Assembly (NCBI RefSeq): GCF_000182925.2
Contig: NC_026506.1
Span: forward strand, 2,356,001 to 2,420,000
Origin: Neurospora crassa OR74A
Lineage: Eukaryota > Ascomycota > Sordariomycetes > Sordariales > Sordariaceae
Length of the DNA: 64,000 nt
Reading direction: 5' to 3'
The translations under genes and the position numbers were made by a program. Each line of letters starts with the position of its first letter. Within the stretch, counting starts at the first letter, position 1. The notes under the pieces were generated by a model. The model was not told the DNA's origin. It did not search any database and was given only the letters and a program-made list of their open reading frames with translations. Positions 1 to 11,516 of the stretch are shown here, piece by piece.

Positions 1-82
1 AATTCCTCACCCTCCATCTTCGAAGAAGCAAAACACTACTAACACCTCCCCCTCCCCTTTCCCCCTTTCCCCCCAAAATCAG

Positions 83-435
83 GATCTCTGCTATGCCGCT
101 CTCTCATTCGCAAACGACACGCTCAAACCCGGCGGTCACTTCGTCTGCAAGTTCTACCAAGGGTCAGAGGACAAGAAGTTGGAGAACATGCTTAAGAAGC
201 TGTTTACCAAGGTTCATAGGGATAAGCCTGATAGTTCTAGGAGTGTAAGTCTCCCCTTCCCTTCCTTTCTCACCGTTTCCCTGCTTTCCCTTGTTTGGAC
301 AGCACAGGACAATTTTTGGGTCATTGTAATTTGGTTGGCTGACGAGGTTTGACATGCAAAAAGGAGTCGAAGGAGGCATATTTTGTTGCTCTGAATAGGA
401 GGGGAGATGTTATTTTGGAGGATATTCCCATCTGA
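83..435 (+). CDS. FtsJ/RrmJ-type rRNA 2'-O-methyltransferase, 3' end (Mrm2-like), partial
   Basis: Last two exons of a gene that begins left of the window: 83-244 and 364-435, stop TGA at 433-435. Bases 1-82 are the end of an intron (acceptor AG at 81-82). The remaining intron, 245-363, starts GTAAGT. The protein end contains the strand-loop LKPGGHFVCKFYQG and then KVHRDKPDSSRS followed by SKEAYFVAL. These are the last two parts of the RrmJ/FtsJ fold, and the K of VCKF and the E of SKEAYF match the K and E of the family's K-D-K-E catalytic set. Family members use S-adenosylmethionine to methylate 2'-hydroxyls of rRNA or tRNA. The short tail after the domain suits the mitochondrial 21S rRNA enzyme Mrm2 better than Spb1. 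Trm7 cannot be excluded from this fragment alone. Confidence 0.85.
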
Positions 436-827
436 TGTAAGATGGCGCTCTATTGTTGACTTATAAAGCAATGTACGAGTAAAACGGCGTTATCGGGGAG
501 ATAACTTGGGGAGCAAGAATATTTACGTTCACAGCACAAGACATTGAAACATCAGATACCCAAATCACATTAGTATTCACAGCAGTCACAAATATCGAAT
601 GGTTCTGGTAAAGACGTGGTGGTCATCAATTCCTTTGTCATAAACTGAAGAAAGTTGCCCTATGATGATTGCACACCAGCTGCAGCCCGGAGTATTGCCC
701 CATGCAAACCCAAATACGCACAGCAAAAACAGCCAAGCAAAGCCATTCTTGCCAGCAGTACAAGAGAGAGCAACAAAAGACTCCCCACGCCTTGTACCAG
801 ATGTCGCCAGGGGTATCTTTGCTCCGT
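436..827. other. Convergent intergenic region between the methyltransferase and L18
   Basis: About 390 bp shared by the 3' untranslated regions of two converging genes. No additional coding signal or repeat was seen. Confidence 0.6.
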
Positions 828-1882
828 TTAGACCTTGAAACCCTTGGATCTTCTGCGACCACGGGCCTTCTCGAACTTGCGGCCCTTGGAAGCGACGTAG
901 GGCTTCTGTGATGGGTGTCAGTAATCTATTTCTTTTTGGTATGTGTATGATGCGACGCACCTTGTGCTTGTGGGGACCGAAGCCGAAGTGCTTGACGGCC
1001 TCGCGAGCGTTCTTGGGGCCACGGAGAAGGAGGGTGTTGGCACCAGTGGGCTTCTCGAGGGCGAGCTGGTCGAGGGTGATGGCCTGGCCACCGGCAGCCT
1101 CGATGCGAGCACGGGCAGTGGCGGTGAAGCGGAGGGCAGCAACCGAGACCTTGGGGACGGTCAAGAGACGGTTGTCATCGGTGACGGTACCGACAACAAC
1201 GACGGTCTTCTTCTCGTTGCCCTTGAGGTTGGCGACAATGCGAGAGATGGACATGGGGGGACGGTTGATGCGGGACATGAACAACCGGCGGAGCACGACC
1301 TTGTTGAAGGCAGAGTCAGTGCGGCCTGGGAGCGCGCGTTGTTAGCATCACGTCGAGTCTCACAAGAGGGCTATGGAAATGTGAGAAAAACTTACGGGCA
1401 AGGAAGCGGTAAAGCTTGACCAGGAGCTTCAAGTAGACATTGTCGCTCTTGGGGGCCTTGCGGTGAGTGGACCGCTCGTGGTGCTTGCGGAGATCGATAC
1501 CTATTCGTCGCAAACAGACTCCCAGTCAGCCTTCAATGGTTCAGGTATGCTCAGACTGGCGTGCCATTGCTCGACCAAGTGCGCGAAGTACGTCCTTTGT
1601 TGTTTTTTGCGCCTCGAAGCCAATCCGCATCAGACCGTCGTCCTCTTCATTCTCAGAAAGAGGGAGCGATCTGTTTGATTGCAGTATGGCATCTATCGAG
1701 GGCCAACAAGGACCATCTCCAGCGACCGGGAACGCAGGTGAAAATTGCCATGGTCGCAGATCGAAGAAGTTTCTCAGTTTTTCAACGTTGAGAAAATCTC
1801 GTCCACTCGCACACAAAGGCTTCAATGGAGGCCGTTTCGGTGGCAGTTGGTGGATGGTGTTTTGCTGTTTTTACGTACCCAT
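828..1882 (-). CDS. rpl18: 60S ribosomal protein L18 (eL18)
   Basis: Four exons read on the minus strand: 1879-1882, 1396-1500, 961-1325 and 828-905, giving 183 residues. The first coding exon is only ATGG, cut by GTACGT. It joins across a 378-nt intron to give [20 protein letters not shown], the eL18 N-terminus. The later introns, 1326-1395 and 906-960, are short. The order [12 protein letters not shown], then [22 protein letters not shown], a [13 protein letters not shown] stretch and a basic end [13 protein letters not shown] follows eukaryotic L18 throughout, and the length equals that family. The protein is a structural component of the large cytosolic ribosomal subunit. The long first intron directly after the start codon is common in fungal ribosomal protein genes and could carry expression signals. 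The ATGG exon is inferred from splice phase and family conservation. Confidence 0.93.
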
Positions 1883-2929
1883 CTTGGCGGCTGACTCTCG
1901 ATTGTCGACTGAAATCGGGGGTTGTCAAAATCCAGAAATCAAAAGGTGCCGCAAAATTCACAGAAGTTTTTGGAGTCCAACCGCCAGCGGATTTTGTGCG
2001 GGCGGTCACCTGTGGCAGAAATTGGGGTTGTGGGCCTGGAGGCGCCAGCTGGTGGAGGAATAGTCTGTGCGTACAGCTTCAGCATGGCTCGTGCGTCCAT
2101 CCACCTGCAGTCTCATCCCTGTCACTTCTTTGTTTTGTTTTCCCCTTTTGCGGGACGTTCCGTCATTGTTGTCATCCCGTCTGTTCGAGCCAAGTTCGGC
2201 TGTCACTGGTCTCTCCTCCAATCATCCACGAACGTTCGAGGAAAGTCACACCAATTGAGAATGCATTCGGTACACTACACTCGTATATCTTTCTATCTAC
2301 CTTTGCCATACGTAGCGAATCTGCACTTGTGGCTTTTCTCTATCGTCGATTTTTTTCCATGTTGTTGCAAAGATGCTCCGCTCTAGCTACTTACTGACTC
2401 TCCCTTTTTCAGTATGAAACATGCCTGTGGATTTTCGCTGTGCTTTTGCCAATTTATTGTTGTTCAACAGGCAACATGGCGTTCGATGCAATAAGAACGA
2501 GCTTGCATTCAAGCAAAAGAAGAAAAATAAAACAGAAACACAATCCAACACACCGTTTCATTAGACTGCTCTTGACAGACACTTGCCCGATTGAAGCTAT
2601 TTCCGGTTATTTGATAAGAACGCTGTCATCACTTGATATAGGAGTGCTTCAAGCTACTTCAACACCATTCCCACCAATGAACTCACAGGCTGACTTATAC
2701 TGTGATGTCCATATAGAGCGTCGGTTGATTAAATCGTAGTATGAGTTGGTAAAACGGACTGTCACCGGTTACGTATGGAGGAAGAAGTCGACGCGTATGA
2801 AATGCAAGGGCTCTATCATTGCCCCTCTATTACTGACTTCTATTGTCTGTTTTTGTTTGCTTTCGGCAGCGGGCCCTTGGTGGTGTCGATGTTCGTTGGA
2901 TTCGTGGTATGGATCCAAGCTCGTGGCGT
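1883..2929. other. L18 upstream region and 3' flank of the mitochondrial carrier
   Basis: About 1.05 kb between two minus-strand genes. The part near 1883 should hold the L18 promoter and 5' leader, and the part near 2929 the terminator of the carrier gene. Small open frames here show no recognisable protein. No TATA box is clear. Confidence 0.5.
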
Positions 2930-4236
2930 CTATTGTAAGAGCTTGGTCTCCTCAGGCTTCAGTCCCACAAGGAAATCACGGCAGACCTCGTAACTGAGCC
3001 AGCTCGACGCCATGCTAGGCGCGACCTTGAGCAAGTTGGGTACTATTCCCTTGTACAAGCCGCGGATTCCTTCTTCGGTGACGATGACGCGCACGGCATC
3101 GAATATGCCCTTGTACTGGTAGCCCATACCAGACATGGTGTTTATTTGGAAACGACGGCGCAAAACATCGCTTTTTTGTTCCCCCCCTGATTAGTCATGC
3201 GCATAGAAGATGGGGGAAGATTGGACTCACAAGGGATAGGTGCAGGTCTGGGCCACCGCACCGGAAATCGCACCAGCGAGCAGCTTCCTGACGGCACTAG
3301 GGTTTTGCTCGCCGTCCAAGGTTAGGTATTGGCGGACATGCTCGTAAACCATGAAATTGAGACCGACCTATTGACCACGGTCAACACATACGGATTACCT
3401 TGACACATGCCAAGTTTGACTTACGTAAGGAGCAACACCAGCGACAGTGGGAACTATGCCTCTGTAGAGAGCCGGAAATCCGCCCTCGGTCCTGTACATC
3501 TTGACCAAAGTTTCCCACATGCCGGGCATTTTGCGTGGCCTCTCGCCAAGCTCGGCGAACGACGCGGTCTGGATCGACAACCTCGTGCGAACGATGTCGA
3601 GAGGGTAGGTGAAGGTCACTGAGGTGATGCCGGCGAGGCCACCACAAGTCAGCCTCGACAAGGGCGTGAGGGAGTCGCCCGGATGCCTCTCAAAGATGTT
3701 TCTCTTGTAGAAATTGTAGCTTCCGAACTGTACCGCCGAGTATGGCACGATACGGATACAATTGGTGCCGTTACCGGCCATGAAGCCCCTCCAGCCCTCC
3801 TCCCTCCACATCTTGGCCAACGCCTTGCCCACACTAAGCTTGTACGCTTCGCGACCGCTGCTTTGGACCTGGTAGAGGATTTTTAGGCGCTCCAGAGGTG
3901 AGACTACTGTTCGGGAGACGGCACCGGCGACACCGCCGGCGCAAAAGGCAGCCACGGTAGGCTGAGAAACTGCGGATCGGAACTGGTCGGCGGCGCTGAG
4001 TTTCTCGACGGTTGGTATGGGTAGGGGCGAGGGCGCGCCGCTAGCGCTTGGCGTCTAACAGGAGAAGTCAGCGCAAGGTCAAAAGACAGGAACGTACAAA
4101 CAAGCGTCCACGCTCACGGTTTCGGCTTGTATCGGGAAAACGGAAGTGGGAGCACACCAAGTCGCTGCGCAACGATTATGGCTCATGCGGCGTGCCATAT
4201 AGATCGCGGGGGAAGGGGTGAACATACCGCGGACAT
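2930..4236 (-). CDS. Mitochondrial carrier family protein (YPR011C-like)
   Basis: Exons on the minus strand: 4228-4236, 3425-4054, 3231-3367 and 2930-3170, giving 338 residues. The start exon is only ATG TCC GCG followed by GTATGT. The intron 4055-4227 has a CTGAC branch-like site and ends TTAG. All three repeats of the SLC25 fold are present, with signatures SPLERLK, YPLDIVR and YPFDVLR, and each half-repeat carries the family glycines. Internal sequences such as GGVAGAVSRTVVSPLERLKI and EEGWRGFMAGNGTN resemble yeast YPR011C, reported to move adenosine 5'-phosphosulfate and related nucleotides, and the ATP-Mg/Pi group. It acts in the inner mitochondrial membrane; the exact substrate cannot be read from sequence. 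A second GT donor lies at the end of a longer potential first exon (after 4110), so the N-terminus could be spliced differently. Confidence 0.88.
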
Positions 4237-7200
4237 TTTGGGGACTTGGTGAGAGGGGCTGCCTCTTGGACTCGGGCTGGTTTGAAGTTCTCGGGCAGTT
4301 CGATATGTCGCTTCTCAGGGGCGCAGGGCGCATGCGCAAGGTAGAGGTGTGTCCTTTGGATGATCGAAAATATGACGCCAAGAACGATGACGCAGGGCTC
4401 GTTGACAGGCGGTTATATAGCTAAAGGTGCATGCAGCTCCCGTCGGCTTAAGGGTATCTCGTTGCAAAAGTAAGTAATTCCTGTACCGTTGACAGAAAGG
4501 TGAATCGCCTTGGTGAGAAATTGGTTCTCGTCGTAATGGGAGAGTGAAATATCGCAGGACGGAAGTTTTGTCGGCTTTTGTTGGATATGGACTGGGGGTT
4601 GAGCGTGTTTCTCGGTAAAGCGAATCTAGGGGTTCCCGTCGCACCGGGAATTGATTATCTTATGTCGGCGGGAAGGCTAGTAGACAGTGTGCGTAAAAGA
4701 ATAAACAGATGCGCATTAAGTTGTTCGTTACACGTAACGCAAAAAGGTACATACGGTAAGAGGCACAACCTACCCAAGCTCGTGACACAAGAAGAAGATT
4801 GGACACGGGCAAAAAGGAAGGGAGGCTCGGAAGGGAAAGAGTATTTAAAGGAGAGTCGGGAAGTTGTTAACAGGAACAAAACCGGTCGGGTTCCAGGGCC
4901 CAGGGCAGTGAGAGATGCGGAGCTTTTTGGACTGTTCCTTCTGGAAGAAGTAGTGAATGAGTAAATCCAGGGCGCACTGGGCGGGACCCCGGCCGAGTGA
5001 GTGTTCATCATGGCTTCGCTAGGTTGTGGGGTTGCCAGGTTCCGAACGAAAAATCCCCAGCAATTCAATGCAACTGAAAAGTCATTTGGAGATTCAGCAG
5101 CCGACAACAACTTAACCACGAGATACCTGCCAAGCCTTGACAGCAACGTGATCAGGCAGGCACAAAGTCATTCCTTCACGTCCCGAATCCAGCAGTGAAT
5201 GGTTGCCATGTCGTCGTCCCCTACCTGTAGGTATGTATCATCCTGTCTTGCTGCCAATGTCTAAGCGTGCGTGCAGTGGTTTTAAAAGTTCTCGAACTTC
5301 AATGCTTAGTTTGTTCCTCTTGTGATTTGTTGACCAGCTGGTGCTTGTTTCTTCGATTTCAGCTTTCTGTCACCCCCTTTACAGTTTCCACAAACGCCAA
5401 ATGAGAGCAACCTTGTACCTATCCGGATAGATCCAGCTGATTTCACAAGCCACAAGGTTTGTCCGTTTTTGAGGGTCACCTGACCGCCTTGACTAAGTCG
5501 CCAAGGGTCCAGTGCTACGAGAGACTACGCTACAAGGGGACAAAATCGAGGATCATCCGTTCGGTTATGCTTTCTAGCCCTACGTTGGCTACGCTAACCT
5601 AACCTTACTGCTGCTTTACCTACCCTTGACATTCTTCAACAACGTACTGGGATATATGTCCCATGTGAGAGACAGAGTCTAGAAGAAGCCGACAACTTGC
5701 ATATCACTCACTGCTCAGCACATCAAGAATACAATAACAGCTTACGAGGCAGGCCACAGGCGGACAGCAGCATTAGGAATCTTGGGCTTGTAACTGAGCA
5801 CGCACAACACACATACAACTCGCGCACCTCCCGGACAGCTCATGTGATGTAACCGTAGTGTAGATCAGACAGAAAGGGAGAAGGCATGACCGTGTGGCTG
5901 GCCTGCCTTTGCATGGTATCATTTGGACTTTGATTGATGGCTCAGCTATAAACTACAGAGGTTATCAAGTACTTTTTCACTCAATAGGTTGAGGTTGATG
6001 TCGTTTATATCAACAATATAACATCAAGCTCACAAACACCTCGTCGATGATGATATGGAAAAACCGTTCAGGAAGGCCGGTACAACTCTGTACTTGTCGG
6101 ATTTTGCCAGCACTTTTAGAGATACATCTGAGCTTCCTGGGACCAGGATCATGATTGCACATGCCAATGTTCCCATTTCACTAGTTAGCCAATCCCCTTT
6201 GCAGCGCTTTTGCTCGGCTTTCAACGGAGATGCAAGATGTAACGAATCAGATTTTTATAGGTGCGGTACCAACTACGGCTCCTATAAACCTCATTGAACC
6301 CGAATTACTATTCCATGATGGTAAAAATTCGAGACGACTTCTCAACTTAATATAAATTCTGTATACTAAGTATAGAAGTGCCTTTGCGATTGCTTCAGTT
6401 GGGAAAGTATCACGACACACGCTATCACATCTTAGATTGTCGATAAAGTGAACCAATTGACTCTGAACACACAGAAACACCTAGCGTCATAACGGCCATC
6501 GGGGCAAAAGGGTCCGAGTATCTGTACGTCCCCAACAATGAAAGGACAAAAAGCAAGATCGGCACTGGTGTTATACAATCCGCCTCGTCACATTAGTCTG
6601 CTCGCAGAACTGGGTTCACCTCAGTAGCCCCTACTATTTACTACCTAAACAGCTGTTCTAGCTACTTTTCTGTTGAGAGATAAAAAAAAAAAAGACGCGA
6701 CAAACGACTAAGGAAATAAAAACAACCAGGCCGCCGGTCACCAAGACCAAGAGCCCCTTTCCACCCGCCCCTTGAGGGATCATCCGATATGTTTATTTTG
6801 TGTGCCCTTCTTTCCGGACTTGCCAAGGCAATAAAGCAAAAGCCTTTGAAGTCATGACCTTTACATCGGTATACAAGGGCCGTTTGTTTCGTCTTTTGAT
6901 AGGTCATTGAATAACGGATCCAAACCAGCAGTGTGCCATCGTACAAAAGGATCAACCTTGCAAATTTTGTAGCTCCCGAATGGTCGAAATGGCGAGTGTG
7001 GTTTTCAAGAGGACCCGATCGACCGCTTCGTCTGGATTCTAGAGTTGGGAAAAATCAGGCAGGAGGCGCCATATAGCCAGCACGCCAAATGCAGCTGCCC
7101 AGGAAAGACGTGCAGACATCAGCATGCCCACCACACACAGAAACAGAGAAAATCACAAAACCATGGTGACAATTGGCGTTTCTTACAACATGCCAATACA

Positions 7201-7267
7201 AAAGGCGGGGCTTGAGTGACTGGCGCCAAAACCGGAGTGACCCCGCGCCGTGAGTATGTTGATCCGT
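4237..7267. other. Three-kilobase gene-free interval
   Basis: This lies between the start of the carrier gene and the stop of the Srp1-like gene, both on the minus strand. The left part should include the carrier promoter and the right part the Srp1 3' region. Open frames of up to 163 codons occur on both strands near 4.6-5.1 kb, but their compositions are erratic and no family is recognisable. Base composition becomes more AT-rich around 5.9-6.5 kb. No tRNA or 5S rRNA gene was seen. Confidence 0.5.
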
Positions 7268-8622
7268 TTACTCGGCAACGTCGAGGTCATCGTGGGCAGG
7301 TCTCTCCGGGCTATCGATGGCTGCAGAAGGATAGATCGTCAGATCACGGTCGTGCACGGTGGGGTTGCTCGCTCAAAGGGTGTACGTACCCTTTCTGTCG
7401 TCACCGTTGGTGCCGTTCTCGCGACGATCACGGTCCTCGCGGTCGCGATCGTCCTTGACATCGCGCTCACGCTCACTGGAGAAACGTCAGCATCGGGCAG
7501 AAAACACGTTGCAAAAGGTTATGGGCCACCTACCGCTCAGGACTGCGAGACCGGTCACGAGTATCGCGGCGGTCACGGTCGTAGTCACGGTCGCGGTCGC
7601 GGTCACGACGATCATCCTTCCTAGGGGAGTAGTCTCTAGTGCTACGCCTGGGGCTAGGAGAGCGGCGGCGGGGTGAGCGGTCGCGGCCACGAGGACCACG
7701 CTCACGATCGCTGCGGTCAAAGCGCCAAGAAGCAGAGGGAGGAGTGCGAGCCCACTATAGTTGGAATTAGTAAACAGCCTAGTATGAGCTTGGGTCTGTC
7801 GTGGCCGGAAAAGGTGAACTGACCTCGATCTTCAGGATGTCATCACGGCCAATGCGCTTGTTGTGCATATCATGGTACGCGTCGTCGGCATCCCGACGAT
7901 CCTCGTACTCAACGAAAGCGAAACTTTGAAGCTTGCCGTTAGCATCAACTTGGTTCCTGAGCACTGAGGAGGGATAAGCAAGGTAACCTACAGTCTGCTG
8001 CTGGCACTACGAGGAGCAGGAATGTCGCAGCGAACAAGACGGCCGTAGCTATGATATGCGTCAGTACTCGGGGACCAACGTGAGATGATTTGTTCCGTAA
8101 AGATGAGGATGCCGTTTCGCAGAGGCGCGCGATCGAGCTCGAGAAATTCCACCAAGATGGACGGGCGACTCGCCCGACGTGGGAGGAAGGATACGTGTAG
8201 GCGCCAACCGCTCGGTGAGAGAAGGGGTGGTTCGAGGGCGTGGGCGTCGGAATGACAACGAGGTTACCTCGAGCGGATCATGAAGCGCAGTGGACATAGC
8301 GAAAAGCGGCGGGAGAGACGGACAGGAGATAGGAGACTGTCGCAAGAAGGGCGAAGACGGAGACGGAGAGGGTTCGGAGGGGGGTTCGACGACGGGGGCG
8401 GGAGAGATGGAGGAGAGGACGGGGCGGGATGGGGAGGGCGAGGGCGGATCGAGGACAGGAACCGTACTCGAAGGTGGTGATCGAGTCATCGCCGTTGTAG
8501 TGATTGCTTGCTTGCTTGCTTGCTTGCTAGATAACGTACCGCTCGAACTCGTAGGCAAGGTCGCGTGCGCGGGTGCCGTGGCTGAACCCGGTCACGTAGA
8601 GAGTGGTTCCGTTGCGAGACAT
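7268..8622 (-). CDS. srp1: SR-like pre-mRNA splicing factor (Srp1 type), RRM plus RD/RS-rich tail
   Basis: Six exons on the minus strand: 8540-8622, 7992-8048, 7824-7923, 7534-7754, 7390-7475 and 7268-7320, giving 199 residues. The N-terminus MSRNGTTLYVTGF is RNP2 of an RNA recognition motif, and FAFVEYEDRRDADDAYHDMH is RNP1 with the following helix. From about residue 80 the protein becomes rich in Arg-Asp and Arg-Ser/Ser-Pro (SPRRRSPSPRR, DRDRDRDYDRDRR), a phosphorylatable SR-type tail. Members bind pre-mRNA in the nucleus and promote exon definition. The 52-nt intron at 7268-side and the others are ordinary, but intron 1 (8049-8539) is 491 nt and contains a TTGC repeat. The third intron uses a GCTAAC branch site and the acceptor TTCAAAG just before the RNP1 strand. 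Boundaries keep phase across all exons. Confidence 0.88.
8504..8528. repeat. (TTGC)n microsatellite in srp1 intron 1
   Basis: Six tandem TTGC units lie just downstream of the first splice donor when read on the minus strand, where they appear as GCAA. On the transcript this places a GCAAGCAA tract about 10 nt inside the intron. Confidence 0.9.
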
Positions 8623-9793
8623 GGTGAGAATCGATGGCGTGCGCGATTCGCGGTCGCGGTCGATGATGATGACAGATGGCAGGCCTAAGAGTAAATGCTA
8701 GATGAGTGTGCTGCTCTCGGGCAAAGGAGAGGCCGACTGGGGCGGAAACAAGATAGGTAAAGTAGGTAGGTAGGTAGGTAGGTAGACGGGAGTTGCAAAT
8801 GGAAAAGGGCGACGAATGGATAAGCAGCAATCGATGGAAGTGGGATGGGGGGGAAAGGGTACACTACTACTAGGTAGGAGCTGGGAGAGGGATGGGGTGG
8901 TGGTGAGTGGAAAGAGGAGCGGGAGACGGGACACACCGTTAGGTTTGGCGAGGTGAAGGGGAGAACTGATTAGGTGAGAAAGGAAGCGAAGCAGCGGGAA
9001 GCGGAAGGGGAACCTCGAACCTTGTGAGAATGAATGGCCCGGAGTTGGAAATTTCCTTGGATCGATGTCGCTGGAGCACAGTGGAAAATGTTCGGTTTCT
9101 GGTCGAATCGTCGAGCCCGGCCACTGCAGCCGACACGGGCACAGGCACCCACGCACCTGCTGAAAATACCTTCACTGGACGCCCGGGAACGCTGGGGCCC
9201 AGGCAGGCAGGGGCAGCAGGGGCATGGACGGAATCCGGATGGGTGAGTGTCCATGGCAGGCCCGTTCGAGGCAGGGAATGGAGAAGGCGGTAAGTTTGAA
9301 AGGGGGAGGTACCTCTACCTACTGGGCCCACATGTAAATGACGTATGATTGGTGTATCGCCTGTGTGATTGGCAGCCGTCGCGACAGTTATGTAGTACGC
9401 ACCAACAGACAGCCTTGACAGTGACACTAACAATTTCCTCAGGGCGGGCAGGGTCCAAGATGGACCTATTTCCTCCACATGCCTTCCCGTCTCCCGTCTC
9501 GGCTCCCGTCTCTCCCTTTTGACGATCTTCAATCCCCCCGTCACTGCCGTTAACGTTAACAACACCAAGACCAACATCAACACTGCGCCAGCAACTATCA
9601 AGCCCGACCACAATCACAGTGAGTGCAATCAACTTTATATACCTGTAGACCTACATAGGTAGTACTCTCGAATACGCATTATATTCACATCGAACAAGAT
9701 ATCCTACCTCATCCAACTGAAATCCGTCTGTCAAGTATACCACGCCGCCCTTAATGAACGCCGATGCCGTCAGATACTCCCCGTTGCCGCATT
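8623..9793. other. srp1 promoter and leader region, then 3' flank of the sterol acyltransferase
   Basis: About 1.2 kb. It contains a TAGG microsatellite close to the srp1 start and long purine-rich stretches on the plus strand (pyrimidine-rich on the srp1 sense strand), typical of a fungal 5' leader. Overlapping open frames at 8.9-9.6 kb have low-complexity composition and no family match. Confidence 0.5.
8755..8785. repeat. (TAGG)n microsatellite
   Basis: About six near-perfect TAGG units, 130-160 bp upstream of the srp1 start codon, in the presumed 5' leader or promoter. Confidence 0.9.
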
Positions 9794-11485
9794 CTACAGA
9801 ATCAGATACAAGCTGCACAGGATACTCGGGCCTGTAAAAATACCCAGCCAGAAGAAAACATTCCCCAATGTCTTCCTATTCCGCATCCACTTTGTCCTGC
9901 TCAAGCTCACAAGCTGTCCAAAAACGTCAGCATCATGTCAGCCAACGCGTAGGTTAGGGGATATCTGAACTTACCGGCAACTGGAACATTTGAAGGAACA
10001 GCAAATAGCCTCTCAGCTTCTTGAAGATGCACCACATGACGAGCTCATGAACACATGCCGACAAGAAAAAGGTGATCAGTGTGGCCGTGTGCTTGTTCAC
10101 CTTCATGGCCGAGATGGAGCTGTGGTACACATGTCTGAGCAGAAAGTTATGCACCGGTCGGTTCCAGTCTCTCGCGAACTGATCCCACGACACGCTGTTC
10201 CACCAGGCACCATAGAAGTTCCGGTCGGCGAACTTGGTCAGCTCGGCTACAAAGTTCAGGATCGTCTCCCAGATGAGATACCACGACAGCAGATACTCCA
10301 TCATGAAGGGGAAAATCAAGTCGGCCAGCATCCAAGGGAAATACTGGAACCGCTCGCTCAACGGCATCCCCATCTCCTTCATCCTGACCGTCTCCATGAC
10401 CACGGGGTATATGAAGGCTTGCGAGATCATGATCATGACGAAGATGACTCCGAAACAGGCCACCATCTTCTCGGCGGCATAGTACCAGTTGATGGACTCG
10501 GACCGCGGATACTCGAGCTCGTACACCAGTGTCGGCAGCACGATGAACTCGTAATGGTTCGCCAGCGTCAGGTTATTCGGATACACCCTCTTGTCGTCCG
10601 TCGCCTTGCCCCTGAGCTCATCCGTCATGGCGTCCACCTCCCACTTGAGCGCCCTTTCAAAAACATGGACCTGCTCCTCATTCAACGGCTCGTGCGAGTC
10701 AATTGCCGCAACGATCTTGGCCACGTCGTTCTCTCCTTCCTGGCCATCAGCCCCTTGCTGCGCCGCGATCGACATCTTTCTCCTCTCCTTATACTCCTGC
10801 GCCGACGGCACTCTCGATAGATGCTCGGTCGATAGGTCTCTCGGCAGCAGCGGGAACGGCTCCGTCCAGCTCCTGTTCGGGTCATGCTTGGTAACAACCT
10901 CTACATGCTCAAGTTCCTTCAGTTTTCCCAGCAACAGCTGCCGCTTCTTCCACACCGACGCCAGATACCCGTTATAGAACGCGTACGAATGCATCTTCAT
11001 CAGCATCACCATGCCGTGCATGACGAAGAAAACGGTATGTGTCCACGGCCAGTCCCTCCACAGTGGGAAACCCACCACACCAGCCACGAACAAACACTGC
11101 CAGATATTCTGCAACACCCACCCTTCCTCATCCCAATCGACCACGCCTCGACGGACAAGATGACGCTGCAGGACCCAGGAAACGCCGGTGGATAGGCACA
11201 TTACACCGTCGGCGATGAGCAAGACCACCAAGTCCCGATGGAACATGATTCGAAAAATCTCGTTCCGCCCCAGCGGGTTGCCGTGCTGCCGCCAGTTCTC
11301 GGCGCCGATCTTGATAACGAAGAGGGAGATGCCGAGCCAGAAGAGGGTGAAGAAGCCGTGAAAGGGCGACGACGCTGCCAGGGCGTTTTGCCGGTCAAAG
11401 GTGGAGAAGTTGCGGGTGAAGACCAAGTCGGAGAATTTGCCTCTTCTTTTTGATCGTTTGGCAGCATGGCCGGTTGATTCCGGTG

Positions 11486-11516
<31 letters not shown>

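Noticed and set aside
4055-4236. Longer first exon of the mitochondrial carrier using the GTGAGC donor near 4110
   Set aside because: The short exon with GTATGT, the CTGAC branch-like site and the TTAG acceptor gives a cleaner N-terminus; the longer version adds Cys/Arg-rich residues unlike the family.
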